This document shows, one piece after another, positions 35,010 to 42,543 of a DNA stretch of 64,000 bases. A program made the position numbers and the translations under genes. The stretch covers positions 1,257,478-1,321,477 of the forward strand of contig NZ_KE557306.1 in assembly GCF_000442275.2 (NCBI RefSeq). Reading direction: 5' to 3'. This DNA is from Litoreibacter arenae DSM 19593 (GTDB lineage: Bacteria > Pseudomonadota > Alphaproteobacteria > Rhodobacterales > Rhodobacteraceae). The notes beneath the pieces are model-generated. The model was not told the origin of the DNA and did not search any database. It saw nothing but the letters and a program-made list of their open reading frames with translations. Positions within the stretch are counted from its first letter, which is position 1. Every line of letters starts with the position of its first letter.

Positions 35010-36781
35010 GGCTCTGGATACATTGTTATAAGTTTGATGATACCATTTTCGCGCTTAAATCGCACGACTACTTTGGCATTTGCCGAGAAAACTGTACGAA
35101 CGACAGTCGGTTGCCTCCCAGTCCGACCAGATGCACGAGTAAATCCTCTCACTCGGGCTTGGAAGTTAGGGCCGAAAATATCTGACATTGGGATTTCAAC
35201 TTGTTGGCGATCAAGAGCAGAATTGCCCTTAAAGGACTTAAAGTCTGGGTGCTTCAGAGCTTTCTCGTATGCACGGACGTAATCGGCAGGAGTATGGAAC
35301 TTAGTCGAGTGTTTACCGACACCTCGAATACGCCCCCTTCGGTCTCTTGGATGCATACGACCTGTCGCAGGATCTTTGCCTCGATACACTCGGTCAAAGA
35401 GAGCTTTGTCGGTAACATCACCTTCGTGCCTCTGCGGTCCATGTCCTTGTCTGGCTAGGTCATCAAGCTTTCCTCTATAGTATCGGGTCCGACGAAACAG
35501 CTTCTGAGTGCTATCCACAATCCCAGTTCTGATTTCGTTGATGCTCTGTCTCAGTTTTTTAGCTAGATCTCCGATCAAATTGACAATCGGCCTTAGCTCA
35601 TCAAGAAATGAAAGTAGTCTTGATACGTGTTGTGAGCCTTTGATTAAGGATCGCAATTTCGACGCGATCCCTGCGCATCTTTGCGCTAATATGACTGATC
35701 CAGCTCCCGAGCTCAATGCTCCAATGAGTATTGTAATCACCCAGATCAAAACCTCTGGAATCACAAAGCCGACGCCTTCGCCAATTACCTTTGCCCAGTA
35801 ATTTGGTGTCATAAGCATTATGCATCGCATTGCGGTATTCGCGATGAGACCCAAGACCGGTGTCCTTCGGATCATTTCGATCATGTCTCGAATCCAGTCA
35901 ATACCATCGGCCATTGCATCCTTTAGCATCTTGCCAAAATCGCCGATTGCGCCGGGAATATCCTCTAAGCCTGTCAGGCTTTCCAACTCATTGACTACTC
36001 CATCGATATCGCCAATCAACAATGCGCGCATCAACGACGTGAGGTTTCCGAGGAAATCACCAACACTGGCAGAATTTTCACTAAACCACTCTGCAAGCGA
36101 TTGGCCCGCGCGCATCCCTAATTTTTGAGCATGGATCATATATCCCAACGGGCCCAGCAAAAGTTCAGGGTTCGCTCTAGTGTACTGTTCGACCGCTGCT
36201 GCTGAACTCTTCAGTGCTCCCCAAGCTGATCCCCAAAAGTCCTTCTCTCCGTTCCACCAGTTAGCAATTCCTTTCCCAACTCCTTTATAATAGTCCGCTC
36301 CAGCGCCAAGTAGCCCATCACGTTCCCACTCATCGACATAAGGTTGGAATTTAGCGAGCATCGACTGCTCAAAGTTCCAAAGCTTGCCGACGATGTCTTG
36401 CTCGATGGCCCATGCATCATCTGCGGCAGACTTAATGTCTTGAGATGGATTAGTTGTTGCGGTTACCGCACCAGCCGAGAACGGAACTTCGCCATGCACA
36501 ACCCCTCCAAGTTCCGAGCGCAAAGCACCGACACCAGAGGTCGCATCTTGCAGTCCGCGCGAGACAGGCGCTTCGGTGGTCAGTCCTTCAACAAGCGTCG
36601 CGCCGGACATATCGGTGAGCTTCACCTCTAAGTCGGTAATTGGAGTGTTCAGGGGGTCGTCATAGAAGAAGCGGACACCAACGGGGCGAGCGCAGATTTG
36701 ACACTCCGACCCCATCTCGCCTGCATTTTTCATACCGCTATGCTCCGAGCGTGCAGTCACATCTCCCGGCTTCAGGCTCAT
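35006..36781 (-). CDS. Putative type VI secretion effector with C-terminal toxin
   Basis: A 591-residue protein. An N-terminal beta-type domain of about 100 residues contains SECQICARPVGVRFFYDD. Helical regions follow, with a hydrophobic segment near 337-370 (VGFVIPEVLIWVITILIGAL). The basic C-terminal domain (about 440-591) contains GHGPQRHEGDVTDKALFDRV, KHSTKFHTPADYVRAYEKAL and FSANAKVVVRFKRENG. The C-terminal composition, with histidines and many basic residues, resembles nuclease toxins, but the class is not identified. The start MSLKPGDVTARSEHSG overlaps the DUF4123 stop by four bases. Confidence 0.65.
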   Translation of the reverse strand: MSLKPGDVTARSEHSGMKNAGEMGSECQICARPVGVRFFYDDPLNTPITDLEVKLTDMSGATLVEGLTTEAPVSRGLQDATSGVGALRSELGGVVHGEVPFSAGAVTATTNPSQDIKSAADDAWAIEQDIVGKLWNFEQSMLAKFQPYVDEWERDGLLGAGADYYKGVGKGIANWWNGEKDFWGSAWGALKSSAAAVEQYTRANPELLLGPLGYMIHAQKLGMRAGQSLAEWFSENSASVGDFLGNLTSLMRALLIGDIDGVVNELESLTGLEDIPGAIGDFGKMLKDAMADGIDWIRDMIEMIRRTPVLGLIANTAMRCIMLMTPNYWAKVIGEGVGFVIPEVLIWVITILIGALSSGAGSVILAQRCAGIASKLRSLIKGSQHVSRLLSFLDELRPIVNLIGDLAKKLRQSINEIRTGIVDSTQKLFRRTRYYRGKLDDLARQGHGPQRHEGDVTDKALFDRVYRGKDPATGRMHPRDRRGRIRGVGKHSTKFHTPADYVRAYEKALKHPDFKSFKGNSALDRQQVEIPMSDIFGPNFQARVRGFTRASGRTGRQPTVVRTVFSANAKVVVRFKRENGIIKLITMYPEP

Positions 36782-37881
36782 GCTTGGGCCTCCCGTGTTC
36801 CAAGCTCGTCCATCCGGAGCTTGAGCGCTTTGAAGCGACTGACCTCTGGACCTTGAGATGCGCAAATGGACTGCAAGCGTCCATCCGGGTCTTTTTCGTC
36901 AAACTCAGGTCCGAAAAACAAAGCCCAAGCCGCTATCACGTGCAAATGCTCTTTGCGCTTGAAGCCGAAGTTCATAAATCTCGAGATTGCCGGACGCACA
37001 TGGCGTTTGATCACCTCAGGGCTGTAAGCACTTAGTTCGGGTGCAAAGTCAGACTTCAAAGTGTGTGCCATCTCTTCGATGTGTCGATCTAGAGCGCTTA
37101 GCTTGAACGGTTCAAGTTCCCAGTCGGTGAGTGTAACAGGAGGCAATACGGCATTGCTTTCCAGCCGATCTGCGGCTGCACCATCAAATACACTGGCTTG
37201 CTTTCCAGCTTCCTCTTCAACCACAATAGTCCTCACAAGACCTTGTCCAAACCATTGCGCGGCCCGCAGCGGATCATGCTCAGTCGCCCGAAAATACACA
37301 GAAGCAATAGTGGCATCCCAAAACCGAAACAGAAACCAGCGCTCGTCGCGTTCGCGTTTGAGCTTCGTGAACTTGCGGAAGTGTCGCTTGAGCTGATCCA
37401 GAGTAGCCGAGGAAGTGAGAAGTATACCCGTCCCTTGCCCCCAGTGCTTGGCGAAGAAGTCGCGATGGAAGCGTGGGATCACGTCTCCGTTTAGGGTTAA
37501 GTCTACCAAGTAGGGCGCAACCTCTTTCTGTTCCTCCGCCGCATCACCGTTGAAAAGACAGGCAACTGGTACGTCCAGAACATCCAAATCAAACAACCCG
37601 ACAACCGTAGTTCGAAGAGTAGGATCGACTAATAGGTATGTTCGCATTGGGTCTGCGTTGTCAGGGAAAAGCAGCGCTCGCAAAGTCGTTGGAAGCCAGT
37701 CGCCTGTGGTTGCTCGATCATCAATCACCTCGAAGACACTTGATGTCGATATCGGGGGGGCATTGCTGCGCGAATTGTTACCATCCAACGACCAAATATC
37801 TTCACTGTCGCCCTGCACTGTAAAACCTTTGAAAGAACTGCCGAGGATCGTGGCATCAATTGAATTTAGCAACTGCTTCAA
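36778..37881 (-). CDS. DUF4123 type VI effector adaptor (Tec/Tap-1-like)
   Basis: A 367-residue protein. Its N-terminal DUF4123-like region has TYLLVDPTLRTTVVGLFDLD, then GQGTGILLTSSATLDQLKRHFRKFTK, WFLFRFWDATIASVYF and LTDWELEPF. DUF4123 proteins load effectors onto VgrG spikes of type VI secretion systems. It is directly upstream of the effector gene and coupled to it. No VgrG, Hcp or other secretion genes are near, so the cassette must rely on a host system. GC content is low compared with the backbone. Confidence 0.78.
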   Translation of the reverse strand: MKQLLNSIDATILGSSFKGFTVQGDSEDIWSLDGNNSRSNAPPISTSSVFEVIDDRATTGDWLPTTLRALLFPDNADPMRTYLLVDPTLRTTVVGLFDLDVLDVPVACLFNGDAAEEQKEVAPYLVDLTLNGDVIPRFHRDFFAKHWGQGTGILLTSSATLDQLKRHFRKFTKLKRERDERWFLFRFWDATIASVYFRATEHDPLRAAQWFGQGLVRTIVVEEEAGKQASVFDGAAADRLESNAVLPPVTLTDWELEPFKLSALDRHIEEMAHTLKSDFAPELSAYSPEVIKRHVRPAISRFMNFGFKRKEHLHVIAAWALFFGPEFDEKDPDGRLQSICASQGPEVSRFKALKLRMDELGTREAQA

Positions 37882-38264
37882 AATACCGAACAGTCACGCC
37901 TAATGTATCGCCCATATTTCCACTAAGCTTGAGGCTGGGATTCCTTACTTGATCCAATCCCAGAAATCAGAAGCCTTCGATTCGATTGTGCATATTGGGC
38001 TTTCTATGCCGACTAACCGAACAAGGTTCTGAAGCCGCAAGAGTTCCAGCACATCCCTCAATCGGAATTTGCAATTGATGCTATGTGTGAGCGGCAAGAT
38101 ACTGTGAAGAGCAATGGCAAACGTATCGCTCAGATTACTTGCTCCGTCGGGTAGCAACAGGTAGTGGGTCGGAGGTTGCACACTAAAAAAATGTACTGCG
38201 AATGGCCGCTCTCCAGAGCGATCCCAGGTGCCTTCGCACTTGCAGCGAATGTCTGGTTCCCGCC
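37882..38264. other. Gene-less stretch up to the IS
   Basis: Contains the probable promoter of the DUF4123 gene. A 78-codon minus-strand frame (37945-38181, GTG start) is of doubtful reality. At 38241-38264 there is a copy of the TGCAGCGAATGTC(C/T)GG(A/T)TCCCGCC motif also present at 34166-34189. The IS is inserted directly after CGCC at 38261-38264. Confidence 0.5.
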
Positions 38265-39812
38265 GATTTCGTTGAAAAAGTCGTTCGGTTTTGTGCGTTG
38301 GGGATGGGCACGATACATATTTCGTTGAGCAGTCTGAGACGGCACCGCCTTTTTACCCTGCGGCAGGCACCATCGGCTTGAGCTTGGCCAATTTCCGAAG
38401 GTTCTGGGCGATCGCTGCGAGAGTAAATTCATCTTGGACGCCGCATGGGCCTCGTAATCGTAGCCGTCCCAGCCCAAGGATGCGTTTGAGATGGGCGAAC
38501 AGCATCTCGACCTTCTTGCGCCGCTTCTGCGCTGTCGGGTTAAACTCTGACGCCGTGCATTGATGGGCAAATTCCCTGACTTCCTCAAACTGCTCACGAG
38601 TCACAGAACGCGCGTCCACTTTGGGACAACACTTCTCCTTGGCAGGGCAAACGCTGCAGACCATCTTGCTGGCTCGGTATTTGCGGCGTCCCGTTCGAGG
38701 CTGTTTGTTGCGCGGGTCTTTATGATATTGCCGCGTGCGTTTCAGCTCTGCACCTTCAGGGCAAAGATACCTGTCATTGTCTGCATCCCAAGTGAAATCG
38801 GATCGCGAGAAGGTGCCGTCACGGCGCGCAGATTTATCAAACACAGGGATGAAGGGGAGGATCTTTCGCTTGAGCGCAAGCCAAACCAAATTGTCTGCTG
38901 ATCCATATGCGGTGTCCGCAGCGATCCAATCGGGCGTCACGCCAAAGCACTCTTGTGTACGGTCGATCATCTTACGCATTGCCCCGACCTCTGCGGTTTT
39001 GTTCGAGCGACTTGCGTCCACGTCCATGATAATCCCGTGATCGGTATCGATCAGATAATTGTCTGAGTAAGCAAAGAAAGCTGGTCCTTTTCTTGCGGCA
39101 GTCCATTGGCTCGCTGGATCGGCATGGGCCGTAAACTTTGGCTTGGCCGTCGTGGCAGCGCCAAAAGCCTCGTCATCCAGGGTGTCGAGATACTCGCGAA
39201 CTGCACGCGGTGCATCATAGGGATCAATGTCTCGAGCCGCCCAATCATCGGGATTGCTGGAGTTCTGTTTCTGTACGTCAGCGCTGATCAAGCTGGCATC
39301 CACGGCAAAGCCCTGACCGCCGACAAGCCCTTCTTCCATGCAACGTGCCACGGTTGTCTCGAAGACATGGCGCAGCAGGTCACTCTCGCGAAAGCGGCCA
39401 TGGCGGTTCTTGGAAAAAGTAGAGTGATCAGGGATACGGTCCGTTAGATCGAGACGGCAAAACCACCTGTACGCCAGGTTCAAATGAACCTCTTCGCACA
39501 GCCGGCGCTCCGAGCGGATGCCAAAACAATATCCCACCAACAGCATTCGGATAAGCAGCTCAGGGTCAATGGATGGGCGACCAGTATGGCTGTAGAAGTC
39601 CGCAAGGTAAGCCCGGATGCTGCCCAGATCGACGAACCGATCAATCGACCGCAGCAGATGATCTTGCGGGACATGATCTTCCAGCGAGAACTCGTAGAAC
39701 AGCGCTGCCTGTGCTTCCTGCTTCGGTCCCAGCATCGCAACCCCTCCCACTCACTAACAGAATTGAATCAGCGATGCGCCTCGCAATCAAGGAAGAGTTT
39801 TTCAACGAAATC
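38265..39812 (-). mobile_element. IS1182-like insertion sequence with CGCC duplication
   Basis: A 1548-base element. The ends share a 15-base inverted repeat, GATTTCGTTGAAAAA, at 38265-38279 (forward) and 39798-39812 (reverse complement). CGCC occurs just outside both ends (38261-38264 and 39813-39816), as a four-base target duplication. One complete transposase gene is inside, so it may be active. Confidence 0.85.
38353..39735 (-). CDS. IS1182-family transposase
   Basis: A DDE transposase of about 460 residues with the start MLGPKQEAQAALFYEFSLEDHVP. Catalytic residues are visible in FAVDASLISADVQ (first Asp), WIAADTAYGSADN (second Asp) and KKVEMLFAHLKRILG (Glu). The cysteine-rich stretch VCSVCPAKEKCCP is typical of IS1182/ISL-type enzymes. 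An upstream ATG at 39750 adds only five residues. No frameshift is seen. Confidence 0.9.
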   Translation of the reverse strand: MLGPKQEAQAALFYEFSLEDHVPQDHLLRSIDRFVDLGSIRAYLADFYSHTGRPSIDPELLIRMLLVGYCFGIRSERRLCEEVHLNLAYRWFCRLDLTDRIPDHSTFSKNRHGRFRESDLLRHVFETTVARCMEEGLVGGQGFAVDASLISADVQKQNSSNPDDWAARDIDPYDAPRAVREYLDTLDDEAFGAATTAKPKFTAHADPASQWTAARKGPAFFAYSDNYLIDTDHGIIMDVDASRSNKTAEVGAMRKMIDRTQECFGVTPDWIAADTAYGSADNLVWLALKRKILPFIPVFDKSARRDGTFSRSDFTWDADNDRYLCPEGAELKRTRQYHKDPRNKQPRTGRRKYRASKMVCSVCPAKEKCCPKVDARSVTREQFEEVREFAHQCTASEFNPTAQKRRKKVEMLFAHLKRILGLGRLRLRGPCGVQDEFTLAAIAQNLRKLAKLKPMVPAAG

Positions 39813-39883
39813 CGCCGTCCTCGAAGAGTTTGTTGGTCTTCAAGCCTTCGCCTATATGGCTAAGTCATACCTCGGAGCCCAGC

Positions 39884-40153
39884 ATGACCGTCAAGACAAC
39901 CATCAGCTTCACCGACCGCCACCATCGGTTCCTGACCGACAAGGTGGGCCAAGGTGACTTCGCCTCTCAAAGCGCGGCTGTGGCAGCGGCTCTGGAGCAG
40001 ATGATGCGCGATGAAGAGGAACGCGAGCTGGCCCTTGGCGCGATGGCAGAAGAAATTCGGGCGCGGCTCGACAGGCCGCGTGCCGACTATGTCTCGGCGG
40101 AGAAAGCCTTTGCCGCCGCCCGGGCCCGCCTTCAGACCGCGCGCGAGGCGTGA
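39884..40153 (+). CDS. parD: ParD-type antitoxin
   Basis: An 89-residue protein with the ribbon-helix-helix start TVKTTISFTDRHHRFLTDKVGQGDFASQSAAVAAALEQM and a helical toxin-binding tail. The ATG at 39884 follows GGAG. Its stop overlaps the GTG of the parE reading frame (GTGA), the usual ParD-ParE arrangement. It lies directly right of the IS, whose end is 70 bases upstream, so its promoter may have been altered. Confidence 0.88.
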   Translation: MTVKTTISFTDRHHRFLTDKVGQGDFASQSAAVAAALEQMMRDEEERELALGAMAEEIRARLDRPRADYVSAEKAFAAARARLQTAREA

Positions 40154-40560
40154 GCCATCGCATCCGGTTCCATCCGGCGGTTGCGGAGGATCTAGACGCG
40201 ATCATTCGCTGGCTGAACGATTATGTCGGCCCTCAATAGGCAGCGCGCAGGTTGGACGAGATCGAAGCAGCTATCGCTAGCCTTACCGAAATGTCCCAAA
40301 AGGGCAGCCGTCGGGATGGGATTGCGCCCAGGCTGCGCGGCATTCCTGCAGGCCGCAAGGCCGTGATCGCCTTCACTATCGACGATGATGCACGCGAGGT
40401 GCATATCCACGCCGTGACCTATGCCGGGGCCGACTGGATAAGGCACAGAAAAGCAAGCGGGAGAAAATGCACACCTCGGGCAGCCAACGAAACCAGTGCC
40501 ACCAAGCAGCCCAGCGCCGTCGTCCAATCCAGCCGCCCAAATCAGATAGGGATTTCGTGA
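40150..40560 (+). pseudogene. parE: ParE-type toxin with in-frame amber stop
   Basis: Reading from GTG 40150 gives SHRIRFHPAVAEDLDAIIRWLNDYVGPQ, then a TAG at codon 30 (40237-40239), then AARRLDEIEAAIASLTE and the ParE core RLRGIPAGRKAVIAFTIDDD...VHIHAVTYAG. The reading frame is otherwise intact, and the TAG is one base from CAG (Gln). The product is probably dead unless suppressed or restarted from the TTG at 40252, which would lose the first helix. The frame also runs about 40 codons past the usual ParE end. Confidence 0.82.
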
Positions 40561-40570
40561 TCTTGGAACC

Positions 40571-40792
40571 CTATTCGATTTCCGAGTGTTCTTCGATCAG
40601 GTTCGCTGGCGTCACATCCAGATGCGCTGCGACCCGCTGCAGGGTTTGCAGTGTGACGTTTTGTTGGCCGCGCTCCATCGCGCTGACATGGGCGCGGTCG
40701 ACATCCATCGCCGCCGCCAACGCGGCCTGTGTCAGCCCGCGCAATTGGCGGTAGTGCTTGAGATTCCTTGCAAAAACAACGCGGATGTCCAT
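40571..40792 (-). CDS. XRE-family regulator, QseC-like
   Basis: A 73-residue protein that is nearly all helix-turn-helix (VVFARNLKHYRQLRGLTQAALAAAMDVDRAHVSAMERG, LQRVAAHLDVTPANLIEE). It is divergent from a DUF2285 gene. In ICEMlSymR7A the same layout is QseC, a repressor/activator that sets expression of the antiactivator QseM. That name is inferred from position and size. The gap to the divergent gene holds a perfect 12-base palindrome. Confidence 0.75.
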   Translation of the reverse strand: MDIRVVFARNLKHYRQLRGLTQAALAAAMDVDRAHVSAMERGQQNVTLQTLQRVAAHLDVTPANLIEEHSEIE

Positions 40793-40829
40793 CCGCGAGT
40801 AAAGAACCTATCGCGTATTTTGGTGCGAC

Positions 40830-40841
40830 GTATTATAATAC
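40830..40841. promoter_or_regulatory. Perfect palindrome in the qseC-qseM-like gap
   Basis: GTATTATAATAC is a perfect 12-base palindrome located 38 bases from the XRE start and about 90 bases before the DUF2285 start. It overlaps a TATAAT-like -10. It is a good candidate operator for the XRE protein. Confidence 0.5.
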
Positions 40842-40932
40842 TCATCTACAGTTTGACTGACCGCAATCCGACCTTGCACATGCAATCTGATGTGCTGTTA
40901 TGAGCCTTAACGCCCAACGGCGAGGGGAAATC

Positions 40933-41205
40933 ATGTCTGCCACCGGCACCACGCCGATCGCTGATCTCGCACCACAAAGCGATGACCTGACCGATTACGA
41001 CCACGCGCATATGACGCTGTATTTGCGTCTGTATGATGCCGCTGAAAGCGGTGCCAGCCTGCAGGAAGTCGGTGAGATTCTTTTCGGTATAGATGCCGCC
41101 AAAGAACCAGAGCGTGCCAAAAGGATGTATGACAGCCACCTCGCCCGCGCTCGTTGGATGACGGAGCACGGCTATCGCAAGCTGCTTGAGGGCGGTAACG
41201 GCTGA
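40933..41205 (+). CDS. qseM: DUF2285 protein, QseM-like antiactivator
   Basis: A 90-residue protein made of one DUF2285 domain: LTDYDHAHMTLYLRLYDAAESGASLQEVGEILFGID and SHLARARWMTEHGYRKLLEGG. QseM of ICEMlSymR7A is a small DUF2285 protein that binds TraR and FseA and blocks excision. The start at 40933 has a GAGGGGAA ribosome site; an in-frame ATG at 40900 lacks one. It is divergent from the XRE regulator and 131 bases upstream of the split fseA-like gene. Function is inferred from family and context. Confidence 0.75.
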   Translation: MSATGTTPIADLAPQSDDLTDYDHAHMTLYLRLYDAAESGASLQEVGEILFGIDAAKEPERAKRMYDSHLARARWMTEHGYRKLLEGGNG

Positions 41206-41336
41206 ACTTCGCCTTATCCGTAAGACATCGGCGAACACCCGCGCAGGTTGCGCAGGGCAACCGTTCTTGCCGTCGTCTTGGCGCGTCACCAAGCTATACT
41301 AATTGTCCATCGAAACAGCTGACGCGGAGCTTCGCC

Positions 41337-42081
41337 ATGACCAAAGATTGGCAAGACGAAGCGGCTTACAAGCATTTCGACAGTCTCGACCTGTCCGGGC
41401 TGGCCTGGGAATGCTTGCGCCGCAATTCCGACTATCGCGCCTATTACCCGCAAATGCGGGATGGATTGAAATCACCGGCCGCATGGGGGTTGCGATTTCC
41501 CGGTTGATCCGGACATCGACGCACCCAAAGCACCCGTGTTCTGGACGCCTTCGATCGCCCCGGCAGCGGTCGGGTATGCTGTGCCGGTCCCCGGCGGCGA
41601 CACCGCCGCGCCGCACATCGATGCAGATGATCTGACCGTCATCGGAACGCAGGACGGCTTGATGTATGTGCGCCTCGCAACAGGCGCGTTGCTCGTTCTG
41701 GATGCCAAGAACCTGCACCGGCCCCTCGGCATCCTGGTGCCGCTGGACGACCATTGGACGGCACGCATCAACTCGCTCGAGTCGCTCCGCGTGCAATTGC
41801 TTCATCACAAAAGATCCCCTCCGCCGCTGACGTCGCAGCAGCGACGGCGCATCCAGCTTGCATTGCGCACGCTCGACGCGCGCCGGGATCGTGCCAGCTA
41901 TCAGACAATCGCGGGGCATTTGTTCGGCGCAGAAGCTGTGTCCCGCGAGCATTGGAAGACCAGCTCCCTCAAGGCCCAGATCACCCGACTGTCGGCCCAT
42001 GGCACGCATCTGACCACCAAAGGCTATCGCTTTCTCCTTCTCGGCAAAGGACCCACGGGGCGCTCCAAGCCGCGCAAGTGA
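41337..42081 (+). CDS. fseA: FseA-like excision activator made by +1 ribosomal frameshift
   Basis: Two frames form one protein. The first (41337-41507) encodes 56 residues with a DUF6499-type start (DWQDEAAYKHFDSLDLSGLAWECLRRNSDYRAYY...WGLRF) and ends at TGA. The second runs in the +1 frame to 42081 and carries a DUF2285 domain (LTSQQRRRIQLALRTLDARR...TTKGYRFLLLG). Slippage on TTT at 41496-41498 to TTC gives RF-PVDPDIDAPKAPVFW, restoring the conserved WGLRFPVDP joint and a product of about 247 residues. This is the mechanism shown for FseA of ICEMlSymR7A. An ordinary frameshift mutation is the alternative. Confidence 0.8.
41496..41507 (+). promoter_or_regulatory. Candidate +1 programmed frameshift site
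   Basis: Zero frame reads CGA TTT CCC GGT TGA. A P-site tRNA-Phe can slip from UUU (41496-41498) to UUC (41497-41499). The next codons are then CCG GTT GAT. The zero-frame stop is only two codons further on. UUU-to-UUC slippage is what was measured for the msi172-msi171 fusion in ICEMlSymR7A. Confidence 0.72.
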
Positions 42082-42215
42082 TCACCGCGCGATCTCCGAA
42101 AATCGAACCCTCATCAGTCCCGGATCCTGTTGGCCTTTGGGGGTGACGTTCTCGCGCCGCGATCTTCGTCATCCCTTCCCATGGCCCGTCTGCGTTTTGA
42201 TGACCTCCGACAGCC

Positions 42216-42232
42216 CGCGACGCGCCGTCGCG
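42216..42232 (+). promoter_or_regulatory. Inverted repeat upstream of the excisionase
   Basis: CGCGACG-CGC-CGTCGCG, a perfect seven-base dyad ending 25 bases before the excisionase ATG. In the 175-base gap between fseA and the excisionase it is a candidate activator operator or a leader hairpin. Confidence 0.4.
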
Positions 42233-42257
42233 AGGCCTAGCCACCGGAGATGCTCAA

Positions 42258-42539
42258 ATGCCCGACCCAAATGAAGGACTACCGCCCCGCTACCTCAGAA
42301 CCCCGGAAGCCGCCCGATTTCTCGGCCTGTCTGGCCGTACGCTGGAGAAACACCGCACCTACGGGACCGGCCCGCGCTATTCGAAAATCGGCGGACGTGT
42401 CGTCTACGCGGTCGACGATCTGCAAGCCTGGGTCACGAGGGGCGAGAAGACCTCCACCTCGGACGAGACCGAAGATCGCGTTCTGCCTGCCAAACGCCAT
42501 GCAGCCGTTTCGCCGGCCTATCTGCGGCGGGGGCGCTGA
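42258..42539 (+). CDS. rdfS: RdfS-like excisionase (recombination directionality factor)
   Basis: A 93-residue winged-helix protein with the MerR/AlpA-type motif YLRTPEAARFLGLSGRTLEKHRTYGTGPRYSKIGGRVVYAVDDLQAW. RdfS pairs with the integrase to excise ICEMlSymR7A and is the target of FseA. Both its place directly after the fseA-like gene and its lead into the DUF2840-TraF-relaxase genes fit. The ribosome site GGAG precedes the ATG at 42258. It lies far (21 kb) from the integrase gene, as in the rhizobial ICEs. Confidence 0.82.
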   Translation: MPDPNEGLPPRYLRTPEAARFLGLSGRTLEKHRTYGTGPRYSKIGGRVVYAVDDLQAWVTRGEKTSTSDETEDRVLPAKRHAAVSPAYLRRGR

Positions 42540-42543
42540 GCCG

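Noticed and set aside
41337-41507. Calling the first half of the fseA-like gene a pseudogene fragment
   Set aside because: Both halves are intact, the joint has the slip sequence known from FseA, and the flanking regulatory genes are those expected.
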